Positions 10,158 through 18,491 of a DNA stretch of 64,000 bases are shown in pieces. The stretch is from Halodesulfurarchaeum sp. HSR-GB (lineage in GTDB: Archaea; Halobacteriota; Halobacteria; Halobacteriales; Halobacteriaceae): positions 1,908,117-1,972,116 of the forward strand of contig NZ_JAVKGN010000001.1 in assembly GCF_031432215.1 (NCBI RefSeq), written 5' to 3'. The translations under genes and the position numbers were made by a program. Every line of letters begins with the position of its first letter. Position 1 is the first letter of the stretch. The notes under the pieces are model-generated. The model worked only from the letters and a program-made list of their open reading frames with translations, made no database searches and was not told the DNA's origin.

Positions 10158-11798
10158 TCAGAGCGGTTTGCTCACGTAGGGGCCGTCCCGCTCGTACCCC
10201 AGGTGTGCCCGGTAGTACTCCCGGGCCCCGATGCCGGCGATCACGACGAGTTTCTCGTAGCCCGCCTCGCGAGCCAGCGACTCGGCTTTCTGGAGGAGTT
10301 TCCGCCCGTACCCCTGGTGCTGGAAGCCGCCCTCGGTGTCGCCCAGTCCGACTTCGTCCCCGTAGACGTGCAATTCCCGGATCAGGGCCGCATCGGCCAG
10401 TTCCTCGCGGCGTGGCGCGCCCGGGAACCGCAACCGCGTAAAGCCAACGAGCAGGTCCGCATCCGGATCCTCGAAGCTGATGAAGTGCTCGGTCCCATCC
10501 CCGGCCTCGTAGGTCTGGACGTCGAGGGTGACCCCAGTGGGTTCCGCGTCGTTCATCCCCACCTCGCGACAGCGCACGCAGTCACACTCCCAGCCGTGAT
10601 CGGCCATGCGTTTTCGGGCTAGCTGTCGCAGGTTCGACTTCCAGACCCCCGCCTCGATGAAATCCGCCGGAATGTCCCGCTGGACGCGCTGGAGGCGGAC
10701 GTACGGCGGCAACTCGGCCTTGATCTCGGCGACCAGTTCGGCGGCCTGCTCGTTCGTGAGCGGGTCGTACTCGTCCCGACGCCACATGTCATATATCCGG
10801 GTGCCCCGGACTACGAGTGTGGGATAGATCTTGAGGTAGTCCGGCCGGAAGCGCTGGTCGGCGAAAAGGCGTCTGGCGTCCTCTCTGGCCATCGCCACGG
10901 AGGTCCCCGGCTGGCCCGGCATGAGGTGAAAGCCGACCTTGAAGCCGGCGTCCCGCAACCGCCGCCCGGCGTCGATGGCGTCCTGGACGCCGTGGCCCCG
11001 ATGCATCTCGCGGTTGACGGCCTCGAAGGTGGTCTGCACGCCCACTTCGACTTTCGTCACGCCGAGCGCAAGCATGCGGTCGATCTGTTCCGGGCCGACC
11101 CAGTCCGGCTTGGTCTCGAAGGTCGTCGCCACGTTGCGCACCGCGGCCGTCTCGTTCTCCCGGATGACCGTCTCCAGGTCTGCCTCGGTCGCGTCCTCGG
11201 GGTCCTGTGCGAAACTCTCACCCTCGGTGGCGGCCGGTGGGTTCTCCGGATCGAACTCGTTCATCGCCTGGAGTGCCCGCTTGACGAACCACTCCTGATA
11301 CGCCGGATCGCGAGCGGTCATCGTCCCGCCCATCACGATGAGTTCCACCTTGTCGACCGGGTGACCGATGTGTCGCAACTGAGCCAGTCGGAGTCGAACC
11401 TGGCCGTACGGGTCATAGTCGTTCTGCTCGGCTCGGGCCGCTGCGGGCTCGTGGCCGGTGTAACTCTGGGCGGAGGAGAACTCCGAAGCCGGCCCACCCG
11501 GGCAGTACAGGCACTTTCCGTGGGGGCAGGGCTCGGGGCTGGTCATGACCGCGACCGGGGTCACGCCGGAGGCGGTCCGGACCGGTTTCCGGCGGAGGAC
11601 CGGTTCGAGTTCGTCCCGCGTGCCGTCAGGCGCGGCCGCCAGCAGATCGCCGTTGGTCGGGACTTTCGGCGAGCTATGCTCGCCACAGGCCGCCAGTTTC
11701 GCCTGTTCGACGTCGTCACGGTCGACCTCGCCGTCGAGAATCCGAGTGACGACGTCCCGGCAGGCCCGCTCGAACCGTCGCTCGCCCTCCGCGTCCAT
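10158..11798 (-). CDS. elp3: Elp3-type tRNA uridine-34 acetyl/carboxymethyl transferase
   Basis: A 546-residue archaeal Elp3. A radical SAM domain with CPHGKCLYCPGG (Cys91, Cys96, Cys99) binds [4Fe-4S] and SAM. The C-terminal GNAT acetyltransferase domain (about 395-545) contains the acetyl-CoA loop YGRKLLQKAE. It makes 5-carboxymethyl modifications on wobble uridine of tRNA from acetyl-CoA. As in other archaea, no Elongator partner subunits are nearby. It follows the S1/OB/DHH protein on the same strand with a 37-base gap, and rqcH comes 49 bases after it. Confidence 0.95.
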   Translation of the reverse strand: MDAEGERRFERACRDVVTRILDGEVDRDDVEQAKLAACGEHSSPKVPTNGDLLAAAPDGTRDELEPVLRRKPVRTASGVTPVAVMTSPEPCPHGKCLYCPGGPASEFSSAQSYTGHEPAAARAEQNDYDPYGQVRLRLAQLRHIGHPVDKVELIVMGGTMTARDPAYQEWFVKRALQAMNEFDPENPPAATEGESFAQDPEDATEADLETVIRENETAAVRNVATTFETKPDWVGPEQIDRMLALGVTKVEVGVQTTFEAVNREMHRGHGVQDAIDAGRRLRDAGFKVGFHLMPGQPGTSVAMAREDARRLFADQRFRPDYLKIYPTLVVRGTRIYDMWRRDEYDPLTNEQAAELVAEIKAELPPYVRLQRVQRDIPADFIEAGVWKSNLRQLARKRMADHGWECDCVRCREVGMNDAEPTGVTLDVQTYEAGDGTEHFISFEDPDADLLVGFTRLRFPGAPRREELADAALIRELHVYGDEVGLGDTEGGFQHQGYGRKLLQKAESLAREAGYEKLVVIAGIGAREYYRAHLGYERDGPYVSKPL

Positions 11799-11835
11799 AT
11801 CCGTCCCAGCGGAGAGTCGCCAAAAAGGGTGTCGT

Positions 11836-13989
11836 TCAGCCCAGCCAGACCGAGACTTCCTCGATCACGGCCTCCAGAACCGCCTCGCGGCGGCCCGAGA
11901 GGAACTCGATGCGACCGTCCCGGCCGCCCCGGGGAGTCACGCCGCCGCCCGGAACGCGGTCGGCAACGGCCTCGCCGATGGCTCGAACGTCGAGTGCGGT
12001 CGAGCGCTCGAGGAACAGTTCGTCCTCGTCGAGCGCGATGGTCACCATCGGGCCGGACGCTTCTGCCTCCCGGCGGTGGAGTTCCGCCAGCAGGAGTTCG
12101 GTCGGCGGGAAGTCATAGCGGTGGGTGTACTCGGCCACGTCGAGCACGTCGATCTGCACGCCGTCGTCCTCGCGGCGTTCGAGGTGGGGGCGAGCGGTCG
12201 CGAGTTCGGTCTCCAACTTCGTCTCGAACTGCTCGCTGAGCGGCGTGGCGAGCGCGGCGTTGTCCTCGGCCCAGAACAGGTCGCTGATGAGTTCGCGCTT
12301 GTCCTCGTAGGACTGGTAAAAGGCCTCCAGGGCCACCGCGTTGCGGATGTCCGTGGTCGTCTCCAGATCGTATCCAGCATCGCTGGCCAGGTCGGCGTAG
12401 ATCTCGGGCGGCTCGGTCCAGAAACTCGTCGCCGGCAGGTGCGCGAGGTCCTCGCGGACCGCGTCGTTGACGAGGGCGGCCAGGTGCGAGCCCAGCACGC
12501 CAGTCGAGAGGGGGCTTCCGCCCGCAGCGGTCGGGCTCACGAGCACGTCCGCGGTGTCGGTCGCGTCGGCGTCGGCGTAGCCGCCATCGACCACGACGCT
12601 GCCGGCGTCGTAGATCGAGAGCAGCGAGAGACCATCAACGGATTCGACCGTCGAGCCGGCATCGACCAGGACGAAAAGCGGCTGAGTCTCGTCGTGGCGG
12701 TCCGCGGCCTCCAGCATGTCGGTCACGTCGCTGGTCGCGGCTTCCACGTCGTAGATCGGATCCGAGAGCGGACGGCGGTCGACGTAGTGATACTCCGCGC
12801 CGGCTTCGGCGTGTTCCTCCCGGATCAACGGGAGCAGCGCCCGTTCCAGGGCCGTGCCGCCGACGTAGCCTTCGAGGGTTGCCGTGTGTCGAATGACGAC
12901 CGGACGGGACTCGATGACGGCCCGTCGGATCGTCGTCGCCGCGTCAACCAGATCGTCTTGGACGGCGGCGACAGATGGGTCCTCGACCAGCAGGGTCGTG
13001 GACGTGGGTTCGGCTCGCTCGGCCAGGGCCGTCTCGCGACGGTCGGCCACGCGGTCGGCTGCCGGCCCCTCAAGGACCGACAGCTCCTCGGTCTCGACCT
13101 GAACGTCCCCACGGTGCTCTTCTACGATGCCGACGATTCGAACCACGTCATCGACTTCGACGGCCGGGTAGGCTCGAACGCCGGCCTCCTCGAAGGCCGC
13201 ACAGTCCACGACGCCCGTCTCGTCCTCGACCTGGAAGACTGTCGGCCCGGCGGTCTGTCTCACGTTCGAGACCGTGCCCTCGACGACAACTGTCTCGTCC
13301 AGCGCCGCGTCAAGATCGACGACCGGGACGCGAGCGGGTTCCTCCTCGTCTGCAGTCGACTCGGTGTCCGAGTCTTCGACCTGTGCCGTGTCCGATTCTT
13401 CGGCCGCATCCGTGCCGGTCTCCTCACCAGTCGGCTCCGTCTCGTCGACCGCTTCGGCGTCCGCGTCGTTCGACTCGACTGGCGGGGCGCTCTTCGCCTG
13501 GCCACCGTCAGTCGTGCTCGGCTCCGAATCGTCGCGGTCGACAGCGGACGGCTCGCCACGCTCGTCTTCGGAGTCCGGTTCCTCGGTGTCGTCCTCGCCG
13601 TCGGCTTTCTCCGGCAGGACGGGCGCGCCCAGGTCGGGGTCGTCGATCAGCCGGCCGCGGAACTCCCGGGGCTCCTGGCGGAGCGACCAGCCGAGGTCGA
13701 TGTTGCCGTTGTCATGAACGTCCAGGACCTGTACGAAGACGGTCTCGCCGGCGTCCCAGTCGAGCGATTCCAGTCGTTTGGGGATCTCACTGCGGTGTAG
13801 CAGCCCAGTCACGGGTCCGATATCGACGAAGACGCCGAACTCGGCGAAGCCATCGACGGTGCCGCGGTAGTAGCGATTCGGCGTCAACTGGTTCGGATGC
13901 TGACCACGAAACTCGAAGAACACGTCCTCCTCGTGCGTGCTACAGACGTCTCCGTCAGCAGGGGACCCACAGATAACACACGTACCCAT
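11836..13989 (-). CDS. Zinc-finger, S1, OB-fold and DHH-like (RecJ/Cdc45 superfamily) protein with degenerate catalytic motif
   Basis: A 717-residue multidomain protein. In order: an N-terminal CxxC...C zinc finger (CVICGSPADGDVCSTH), an S1 RNA-binding domain at about 38-110 (YYRGTVDGFAEFGVFVDIG), an acidic low-complexity linker at about 130-225, an OB-fold at about 228-300 (VVVEGTVSNVRQTAGPTVFQV), and a DHH/DHHA1-like half to the C-terminus. Where active homologues have a His/Asp-rich HHADADGY-type motif, this one reads RHTATLEGYVGG, and the later metal-binding Asp motif reads VDAGSTVES. Metal binding and nuclease activity are therefore doubtful; it may be a non-catalytic RecJ-like/GAN-like scaffold for replication or RNA metabolism. 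The stop is 37 bases from elp3. Confidence 0.85.
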   Translation of the reverse strand: MGTCVICGSPADGDVCSTHEEDVFFEFRGQHPNQLTPNRYYRGTVDGFAEFGVFVDIGPVTGLLHRSEIPKRLESLDWDAGETVFVQVLDVHDNGNIDLGWSLRQEPREFRGRLIDDPDLGAPVLPEKADGEDDTEEPDSEDERGEPSAVDRDDSEPSTTDGGQAKSAPPVESNDADAEAVDETEPTGEETGTDAAEESDTAQVEDSDTESTADEEEPARVPVVDLDAALDETVVVEGTVSNVRQTAGPTVFQVEDETGVVDCAAFEEAGVRAYPAVEVDDVVRIVGIVEEHRGDVQVETEELSVLEGPAADRVADRRETALAERAEPTSTTLLVEDPSVAAVQDDLVDAATTIRRAVIESRPVVIRHTATLEGYVGGTALERALLPLIREEHAEAGAEYHYVDRRPLSDPIYDVEAATSDVTDMLEAADRHDETQPLFVLVDAGSTVESVDGLSLLSIYDAGSVVVDGGYADADATDTADVLVSPTAAGGSPLSTGVLGSHLAALVNDAVREDLAHLPATSFWTEPPEIYADLASDAGYDLETTTDIRNAVALEAFYQSYEDKRELISDLFWAEDNAALATPLSEQFETKLETELATARPHLERREDDGVQIDVLDVAEYTHRYDFPPTELLLAELHRREAEASGPMVTIALDEDELFLERSTALDVRAIGEAVADRVPGGGVTPRGGRDGRIEFLSGRREAVLEAVIEEVSVWLG

Positions 13990-14039
13990 TTGTAGTAGAT
14001 TGATACCACCGGACTCCTAAACGCTTGTCGAAAGCCCGT

Positions 14040-14627
14040 TCAGTCCGTTCGGACCTCGTGGCAGCTTCGACACCGCGCCTGATAGGACTCATCGGCACCC
14101 ACCACGATCGTCGGCTCGTCGACGTGTGCGGGTTCGCCATCGACCAGGCGCTGATTGCGGGTGGCCGGCTCGCCACAGACTGCACAGATCGCCCGGAGCT
14201 TGTCGACGTACTCGGCGGTCGCCATGAGCTGCCCCAGCGGCTCGAAGGGTTCGCCTCGGTAGGTCTGATCGGTCCCGCTGACGATCACGCGGCGACCGGC
14301 GGTCGCGAGATCGTTTGCGACCGCGACCAGTTCCACGGGGAAGAAGTTCGCCTCGTCGATGGCCACGACCGAGGCACCGTCGAGCCGGTCGGGAATCGAG
14401 TGGACCCCCTCGGGCGTGTTGTCCACGACAGTCGCCTCCCAGGTGTGCCCGGCGTGGGACCCGAGTTCGGCCTGCCCGTAGCGGTCGTCCACCGCCGGCG
14501 TGAACGCCACGACCTCCTGGCCGGCGATCTCCGCGCGGCGGAGCCGTCGCAGGAGTTCCTCGGTCTTCCCCGAGAACATCGAGCCGGAAATGACCTCGAC
14601 CCACCCGTTTTCCCTGATCGCTCGCAT
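14040..14627 (-). CDS. tdk: Thymidine kinase
   Basis: A 195-residue type II thymidine kinase for deoxythymidine salvage. The P-loop is GSMFSGKT at residues 15-22, the Walker B/catalytic segment is VVAIDEANFF, and a lid-zinc site is formed by CAVC and CRSC near the C-terminus. The lasso loop has TYRGEPFEPLGQLMA. The ATG at 14627 gives the family length; an upstream in-frame ATG would add a tail that the family lacks. It is followed on the same strand by nothing closer than the S1/OB/DHH gene, 50 bases on. Confidence 0.95.
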   Translation of the reverse strand: MRAIRENGWVEVISGSMFSGKTEELLRRLRRAEIAGQEVVAFTPAVDDRYGQAELGSHAGHTWEATVVDNTPEGVHSIPDRLDGASVVAIDEANFFPVELVAVANDLATAGRRVIVSGTDQTYRGEPFEPLGQLMATAEYVDKLRAICAVCGEPATRNQRLVDGEPAHVDEPTIVVGADESYQARCRSCHEVRTD

Positions 14628-14666
14628 GGTCGAACTGCGGCTACGGGTGGACAAAAACCCGTTCGT

Positions 14667-15245
14667 TCACGAGAGATCGCCGCCGACGTTGTGCTTCCCC
14701 TCGAAGCTGATCGGATCCGGTTCGATGTTGGCGTACTCGACGATCCGCCGCCCGAGTGTATCCAGGCGCTCCTCGATTTCGGGATCGACCAGCCGACCGT
14801 CCGACAGCGCCTCGTGGGAGTCCGGAATCGCCGCCTGAAAGGGCAGGACCCAGGCGTCAAGCGCACGGAGCACGCCCCGCAGGTGATCGAGGGCCGGCAG
14901 CGGAAATCCGCCACCGGCGACTGCCAGCAGACCCACGGTCGTGTGCTCGAACTCGTCGAAGCCACAGTAGTCGAGGGCGTTTTTCAGCGGGGCGGAGTAG
15001 GAGCCATGATAGACCGGCGTTCCGAGAAGCACCGCGTCCAGGGCCTGGATTTCGGCCCGAAGCGCCTCGGCGTCGCCGACGTCCCGATGGTCCGCGTCGT
15101 AGACCGGCAGGTCGTAGGTTCGAAGATCGAGCAGCGCGGTGTTGGCGCCGGCGGCCGCGGCGGCATCGAGGGATCGCTCCAGGCCCACCCGGGTGACACT
15201 TTCCTCCCTGAGGCTGCCGACGATCGCGCCGATGGACGGTGACAT
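14667..15245 (-). CDS. NADPH-dependent FMN reductase family flavoprotein
   Basis: A 192-residue flavodoxin-like protein. The phosphate-binding loop is VGSLREESVTR near residue 9, the FMN isoalloxazine loop is TPVYHGSYSAPLKNALDYCG near 76-95, and a third loop is AVAGGGFPLPAL. This matches the NADPH:FMN reductase / chromate-quinone reductase family, which transfers two electrons to FMN, quinones or azo dyes. The physiological acceptor is unknown. It lies 39 bases upstream of tdk on the same strand. Confidence 0.88.
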   Translation of the reverse strand: MSPSIGAIVGSLREESVTRVGLERSLDAAAAAGANTALLDLRTYDLPVYDADHRDVGDAEALRAEIQALDAVLLGTPVYHGSYSAPLKNALDYCGFDEFEHTTVGLLAVAGGGFPLPALDHLRGVLRALDAWVLPFQAAIPDSHEALSDGRLVDPEIEERLDTLGRRIVEYANIEPDPISFEGKHNVGGDLS

Positions 15246-15285
15246 GTCCGTGCCAAGGCGGCGGTCACAAGTAAACCCGTGGGGA

Positions 15286-16200
15286 CTACCGTCGTAACTG
15301 CACCGTCGGCTGCCCGTCCGTGTCTATCGATACCAGCCCGTCCTCGATCAGATCATCGACCAGGCCACGCAGCCACGCGCGTCCCTGCTCGCCGTCGGGT
15401 GTGTAGTCCACGCGAATTCGATGCCCAAGCGTGTCCAGGTCCATCTCGTCGTGTTCGCCAAGGAGACGGATGATTCGCCCACGGAACTGCCGGCGGCTTC
15501 CCTCGAAGCTCGGTTGGGTGGGGACGTCGGGGGCGGTGAAGTCCCCGGTCTGGTACGCGTGACACCACTCTCGCCAGGGACAACCGGCCTCGTCACACCG
15601 CGGGGTCTTCTCGCAGGCCACCCCGCCGAGTTCCATGATCGCGTTGTTCCACTGGCCGGCCGAATCCGCAGGAAGGAGTTCGTCAGCGGCCGCCTCGAAA
15701 GCCGCCTCGTCGTCGGGCACCTCGAAGGCGCGATGGAGCACCCGTTTGACGTTCGTATCGACCACCGCGCCACCGGTGTCAAAGGCGAAGGAGGCGACCG
15801 CGGTGGCGGTGTAGGGCCCGACGCCCATCAGCGATTCGAGGGCGTCCGGATCCTTTGGGAACGCCCCGTCGAACTCGGAGCAAATCTGTTCGGCGGCCTC
15901 CTGCAGGTAGCGGGCCCGGTTGTTGTAGCCCAGCCGGTGGTCGCTCCAGAACGCGACCACGTCGGCCCGGTCGGCGTCAGCGAGCGCCTCGACAGTGGGC
16001 CAGCGGTCGAGAAAGGCCGCCCAGGGGTCGACGATGCGGTCGAGTTGGGTCTGCTGGCTCATCACCTCGGAGACCAAAATTGCGTAGGGGTCCTCCCGCT
16101 CCCGCCAGGGGAACTCCCGGTGATCGGCCTCGTACCACGACAGCAGGGCCGTCTGCACCGCCTCGCGCTCTGCGGCCGACAGGGACAGCGCCGGTGACAT
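15286..16200 (-). CDS. mutY: A/G-specific adenine DNA glycosylase
   Basis: A 304-residue base-excision repair enzyme that removes adenine mispaired with 8-oxoguanine. It has catalytic Glu45 (SEVMSQQTQ), a helix-hairpin-helix with LMGVGPYTATAVASFAF, catalytic Asp148 (AVVDTN), and a [4Fe-4S] cluster with Cys196, Cys202, Cys207 and Cys213. The C-terminal NUDIX-like 8-oxoG reading domain is replaced by a winged-helix-like tail of about 80 residues, as in other haloarchaea. The start at 16200 is supported by a TTTCAAAG box about 28 bases upstream. Confidence 0.94.
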   Translation of the reverse strand: MSPALSLSAAEREAVQTALLSWYEADHREFPWREREDPYAILVSEVMSQQTQLDRIVDPWAAFLDRWPTVEALADADRADVVAFWSDHRLGYNNRARYLQEAAEQICSEFDGAFPKDPDALESLMGVGPYTATAVASFAFDTGGAVVDTNVKRVLHRAFEVPDDEAAFEAAADELLPADSAGQWNNAIMELGGVACEKTPRCDEAGCPWREWCHAYQTGDFTAPDVPTQPSFEGSRRQFRGRIIRLLGEHDEMDLDTLGHRIRVDYTPDGEQGRAWLRGLVDDLIEDGLVSIDTDGQPTVQLRR

Positions 16201-16297
16201 CGACAGCGATCCTACTCGGCCGGGCTTTGAAAGGGCCCTGATGGCGGCAGTGGTCGGGTCCAAAAGGTGTTTTTCCGTCGGGCCGCGAGAGAGGGCC

Positions 16298-16618
16298 ATG
16301 AGCCTCTCGGAACTCACCGCAGACGTCGAATCAGCCTATGCAGCACTCGATGACGCCGAAATCACCCTCGACGGCGAGAGCAAGATGGAACTCGCCATGC
16401 TCCAGGCCGCCTTCGAAGAGGACGACCCGGCCACGCTGGTCAGACGCGGCATCCACATGCTCTTCCAGTCCACGACCGAGACCGGAAAACTCGACTTTCA
16501 CCTCCGGGGGACCTACGACGTGACCTACGACGAATACCTCTCCGGGATGACCTACGAGGAGATGACCGGGGGCACGAATCCCACGAGCAACGAAGACGAC
16601 CGCCGATACCAGTTCTAG
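16298..16618 (+). CDS. Conserved-looking small hypothetical protein
   Basis: A 106-residue, strongly acidic soluble protein without Cys. It has an N-terminal helical half and a C-terminal half with GMTYEEMTGGTNPTS and a final RRYQF. No known motif is recognised. The composition and codon use look like a real haloarchaeal gene rather than an antisense shadow. It is divergent from mutY and 40 bases upstream of the AI-2E permease on the same strand, so the two may form an operon. Confidence 0.6.
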   Translation: MSLSELTADVESAYAALDDAEITLDGESKMELAMLQAAFEEDDPATLVRRGIHMLFQSTTETGKLDFHLRGTYDVTYDEYLSGMTYEEMTGGTNPTSNEDDRRYQF

Positions 16619-16658
16619 TCGGCCGAGAGGTTTTTGGGCTCGCGCTCCTGGGTGAGGC

Positions 16659-17819
16659 ATGAACACGGTTCGCCCCCTCGATCGCGACCGACTCGGGTGG
16701 TGGGCCATCGCCCTGGCACTCGGGGCGCTCGTCGTCTACCTCCTCTACTCGTTTCTCGGGACCTTTGTCTTCGGCATCTTCGTCTACTATGCGACCAGGC
16801 CGATCCACCGTCGCCTGCGGCGAATTATCAAACAGCGCTCGGTCTCGGCAGCGGTCTCCCTGGTCGCGATCGCGATCCCGGTCCTGTTGCTCGCCTTCTA
16901 CACGATCGCACTCGCGATGCAGGAGTTAAACCGGCTCCTCGAGTCCGGCGAACTGTCCCTCGTCCCGCTAGAATCACTCCTGCAACCGTACTTCGATATC
17001 TCCTCTGTGATCTTCGACCCGGCCACCATCATCACCCAGGAGAACGCGATCGAGGGGATCCGGACGCTACTGCGCGAAGCCGCCACCTACATCGGGTTCT
17101 TCGGCACGGGTGCGTTGCATCTGGTCGTGATCGTCATTCTCGCTTTCTACCTGCTCCGTGACGACAATCGACTGGCTGACTGGTGGCGACTACGATTTTC
17201 CGACACTGAGGGAGTCATGGAGGCCTACATGACCCGGGTGGATCGGGACTTCTCGAACATCTTCTTCGGGAACATCCTCAACGCCATCCTCACCGGGATC
17301 ATCGGATCGATCTCCTACACCGCGCTCAACTATATCTCGCCCGCAGCCGTTTCGCTGCCGTATCCCACGTTGCTCGGATTGCTCACGGGGATCGCGAGCC
17401 TGATCCCGGTCATCGGCATGAAACTCATCTACGTCCCCGTGGCGATCTACCTCCTCGTGACGACTGCTGGCATGCCTGCAGTTCTCTGGTTTACGATCGC
17501 CTTCGTCGTGGTCTCATTCGTCGTCGTGGACGTGATCCCGGACCTGGTGCTCCGACCCTACGTCTCGGGGCGGAACCTCCACCTGGGGATGGTGATGCTC
17601 GCGTACATCTTCGGCCCGCTCCTCTTCGGGTGGTATGGCCTCTTCCTCGGCCCGATGCTCCTGGTACTGCTGGTGCACTTTGTCGCACTCGTGTTGCCGG
17701 AGTTGCTCGCCGGCGCGCCGATACAGCCGGAGACGGTGCCCGACCCGCTGGCCCCACCGGAACCGGAAGGCGAAAACGAGAGAGACGAGCCAGAAGAGAC
17801 CGAAGAATCGGCCGGGTAA
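16659..17819 (+). CDS. AI-2E family (PerM/YdjX-type) transporter
   Basis: A 386-residue membrane protein of the PF01594 family. Paired N-terminal helices (about 14-45), a helix at 65-90, a central soluble-like segment, then a C-terminal block of four to five helices (about 145-345) are visible, including the conserved GLLTGIASLIPVIG and VIPDLVLRPYVSGRNLH. The family includes sodium/proton antiporters and autoinducer-2 exporters; an AI-2 role in haloarchaea is unproven. The C-terminal 35 residues are an acidic Glu/Pro tail. The stop codon is one base from that of the convergent PadR gene. Confidence 0.9.
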   Translation: MNTVRPLDRDRLGWWAIALALGALVVYLLYSFLGTFVFGIFVYYATRPIHRRLRRIIKQRSVSAAVSLVAIAIPVLLLAFYTIALAMQELNRLLESGELSLVPLESLLQPYFDISSVIFDPATIITQENAIEGIRTLLREAATYIGFFGTGALHLVVIVILAFYLLRDDNRLADWWRLRFSDTEGVMEAYMTRVDRDFSNIFFGNILNAILTGIIGSISYTALNYISPAAVSLPYPTLLGLLTGIASLIPVIGMKLIYVPVAIYLLVTTAGMPAVLWFTIAFVVVSFVVVDVIPDLVLRPYVSGRNLHLGMVMLAYIFGPLLFGWYGLFLGPMLLVLLVHFVALVLPELLAGAPIQPETVPDPLAPPEPEGENERDEPEETEESAG

Positions 17820-17820
17820 G

Positions 17821-18099
17821 CTACTCCAGGTCGACGTAATCCAGTTCCCACTCCCGGCGAGCCTGAATCTCCCGGCGGCCTCGACGAGTGACCGTGTAGT
17901 AGTTCGTCCGCTGGTCGCGTTCGCCCTTGTCGATGAGTCCCTTCTCGACCAGCGTATCGAGGTTGGGATAGAGCCGGCCGTGGTGGATCTCCGACTCGTA
18001 GTACTGTTCGAGTTCGTCCTTGATCGCGAGGCCGTGTGGATCGTCGAGGCCGGCGACCACGTACAGGAGGTCTCGCTGAAAGCCCGTTAAGTCGTACAT
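17821..18099 (-). CDS. PadR-family transcriptional regulator
   Basis: A 92-residue minimal PadR winged-helix protein (MYDLTGFQRDLLYVVAGLDDPHGLAIKDEL), with the GRLYPNLDTLVEKGLI recognition helix and the YYTVTRRGRREI wing. PadR proteins usually repress a neighbouring membrane or efflux gene in response to an aromatic or membrane stress signal. The long C-terminal dimerisation domain is absent, as in PadR-s2 types. A palindrome lies just upstream of its start, suggesting autoregulation. Confidence 0.92.
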   Translation of the reverse strand: MYDLTGFQRDLLYVVAGLDDPHGLAIKDELEQYYESEIHHGRLYPNLDTLVEKGLIDKGERDQRTNYYTVTRRGRREIQARREWELDYVDLE

Positions 18100-18105
18100 G
18101 TGTGA

Positions 18106-18132
18106 ACCCTGATACAGGGTATTTGCCAGGGT
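18106..18132. promoter_or_regulatory. Candidate PadR operator: ACCCTG-N3-CAGGGT with an extra half-site
   Basis: ACCCTG (18106-18111) and CAGGGT (18115-18120) form a perfect six-base inverted repeat around ATA, and a second CAGGGT lies at 18127-18132. The set is 7-33 bases upstream of the PadR start codon. On the minus strand an AT-rich ACTTATACT box lies just beyond it. PadR regulators commonly bind palindromes overlapping their own promoter. Assignment to this PadR is inference. Confidence 0.5.
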
Positions 18133-18299
18133 AGTATAAGTATATTGGCTCAACCCCGCCGTCGTGGGCGTCGACAGGAATGACTGTGATCTGAAAGGTC
18201 ACCGAAAGAGAGCGGTACTTCTCTGGTAACACTCTCACATTTCTCGGTACACAATCCAGTTCACCGTTCGGGCTCAAAACCAGAGCCGCGGCTCCGTGT

Positions 18300-18412
18300 C
18301 AAAAGTGGAAGCGGGACCGAAAACCGGTCCCGCTGCCGCCCTGAGTTGGTCCCCGCTGACGCTTCGGCCCTCCAAAGCGAAGCGTCAGGTTGCACATTTG
18401 GGTCCGGGGCCA
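18300..18412. other. Structured intergenic stretch with two strong hairpins; possible small RNA or 32-codon gene on the minus strand
   Basis: The 392-base gap between PadR and the zinc-ribbon gene holds two perfect inverted repeats: 10 bp at 18310-18319/18325-18334 (loop AAAAC) and 11 bp at 18356-18366/18378-18388. The second is enclosed by CCCCG (18351-18355) with CGGGG (18405-18409) and by TGG with CCA, leaving a 16-base one-sided bulge. Read on the minus strand, the first hairpin is followed by CTTTTG, like a terminator, and a TAGATTTATGG box lies upstream near 18410. A 32-codon ORF (18299-18397, minus, starting MCNLTLRFGG) spans both hairpins. Rho-independent-like ends are not standard in archaea, so RNA status is uncertain. 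Confidence 0.35.
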
Positions 18413-18491
18413 TAAATCTACCGCCAGACGAAACTGGCTTTCAACCGCATTGACCGCGAGGCCTTTGGTTCCCGCTTCCGAAGGGTTGTGT

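Noticed and set aside
11545..13800. 751-codon open frame on the plus strand over elp3 and the S1/OB/DHH gene
   Set aside because: No domain or acidic bias; both minus-strand genes beneath it are well supported.
18300..18412. SRP RNA, RNase P RNA or H/ACA guide RNA
   Set aside because: No conserved SRP domain IV or RNase P core sequence, and the internal bulge is one-sided, unlike an H/ACA pocket.
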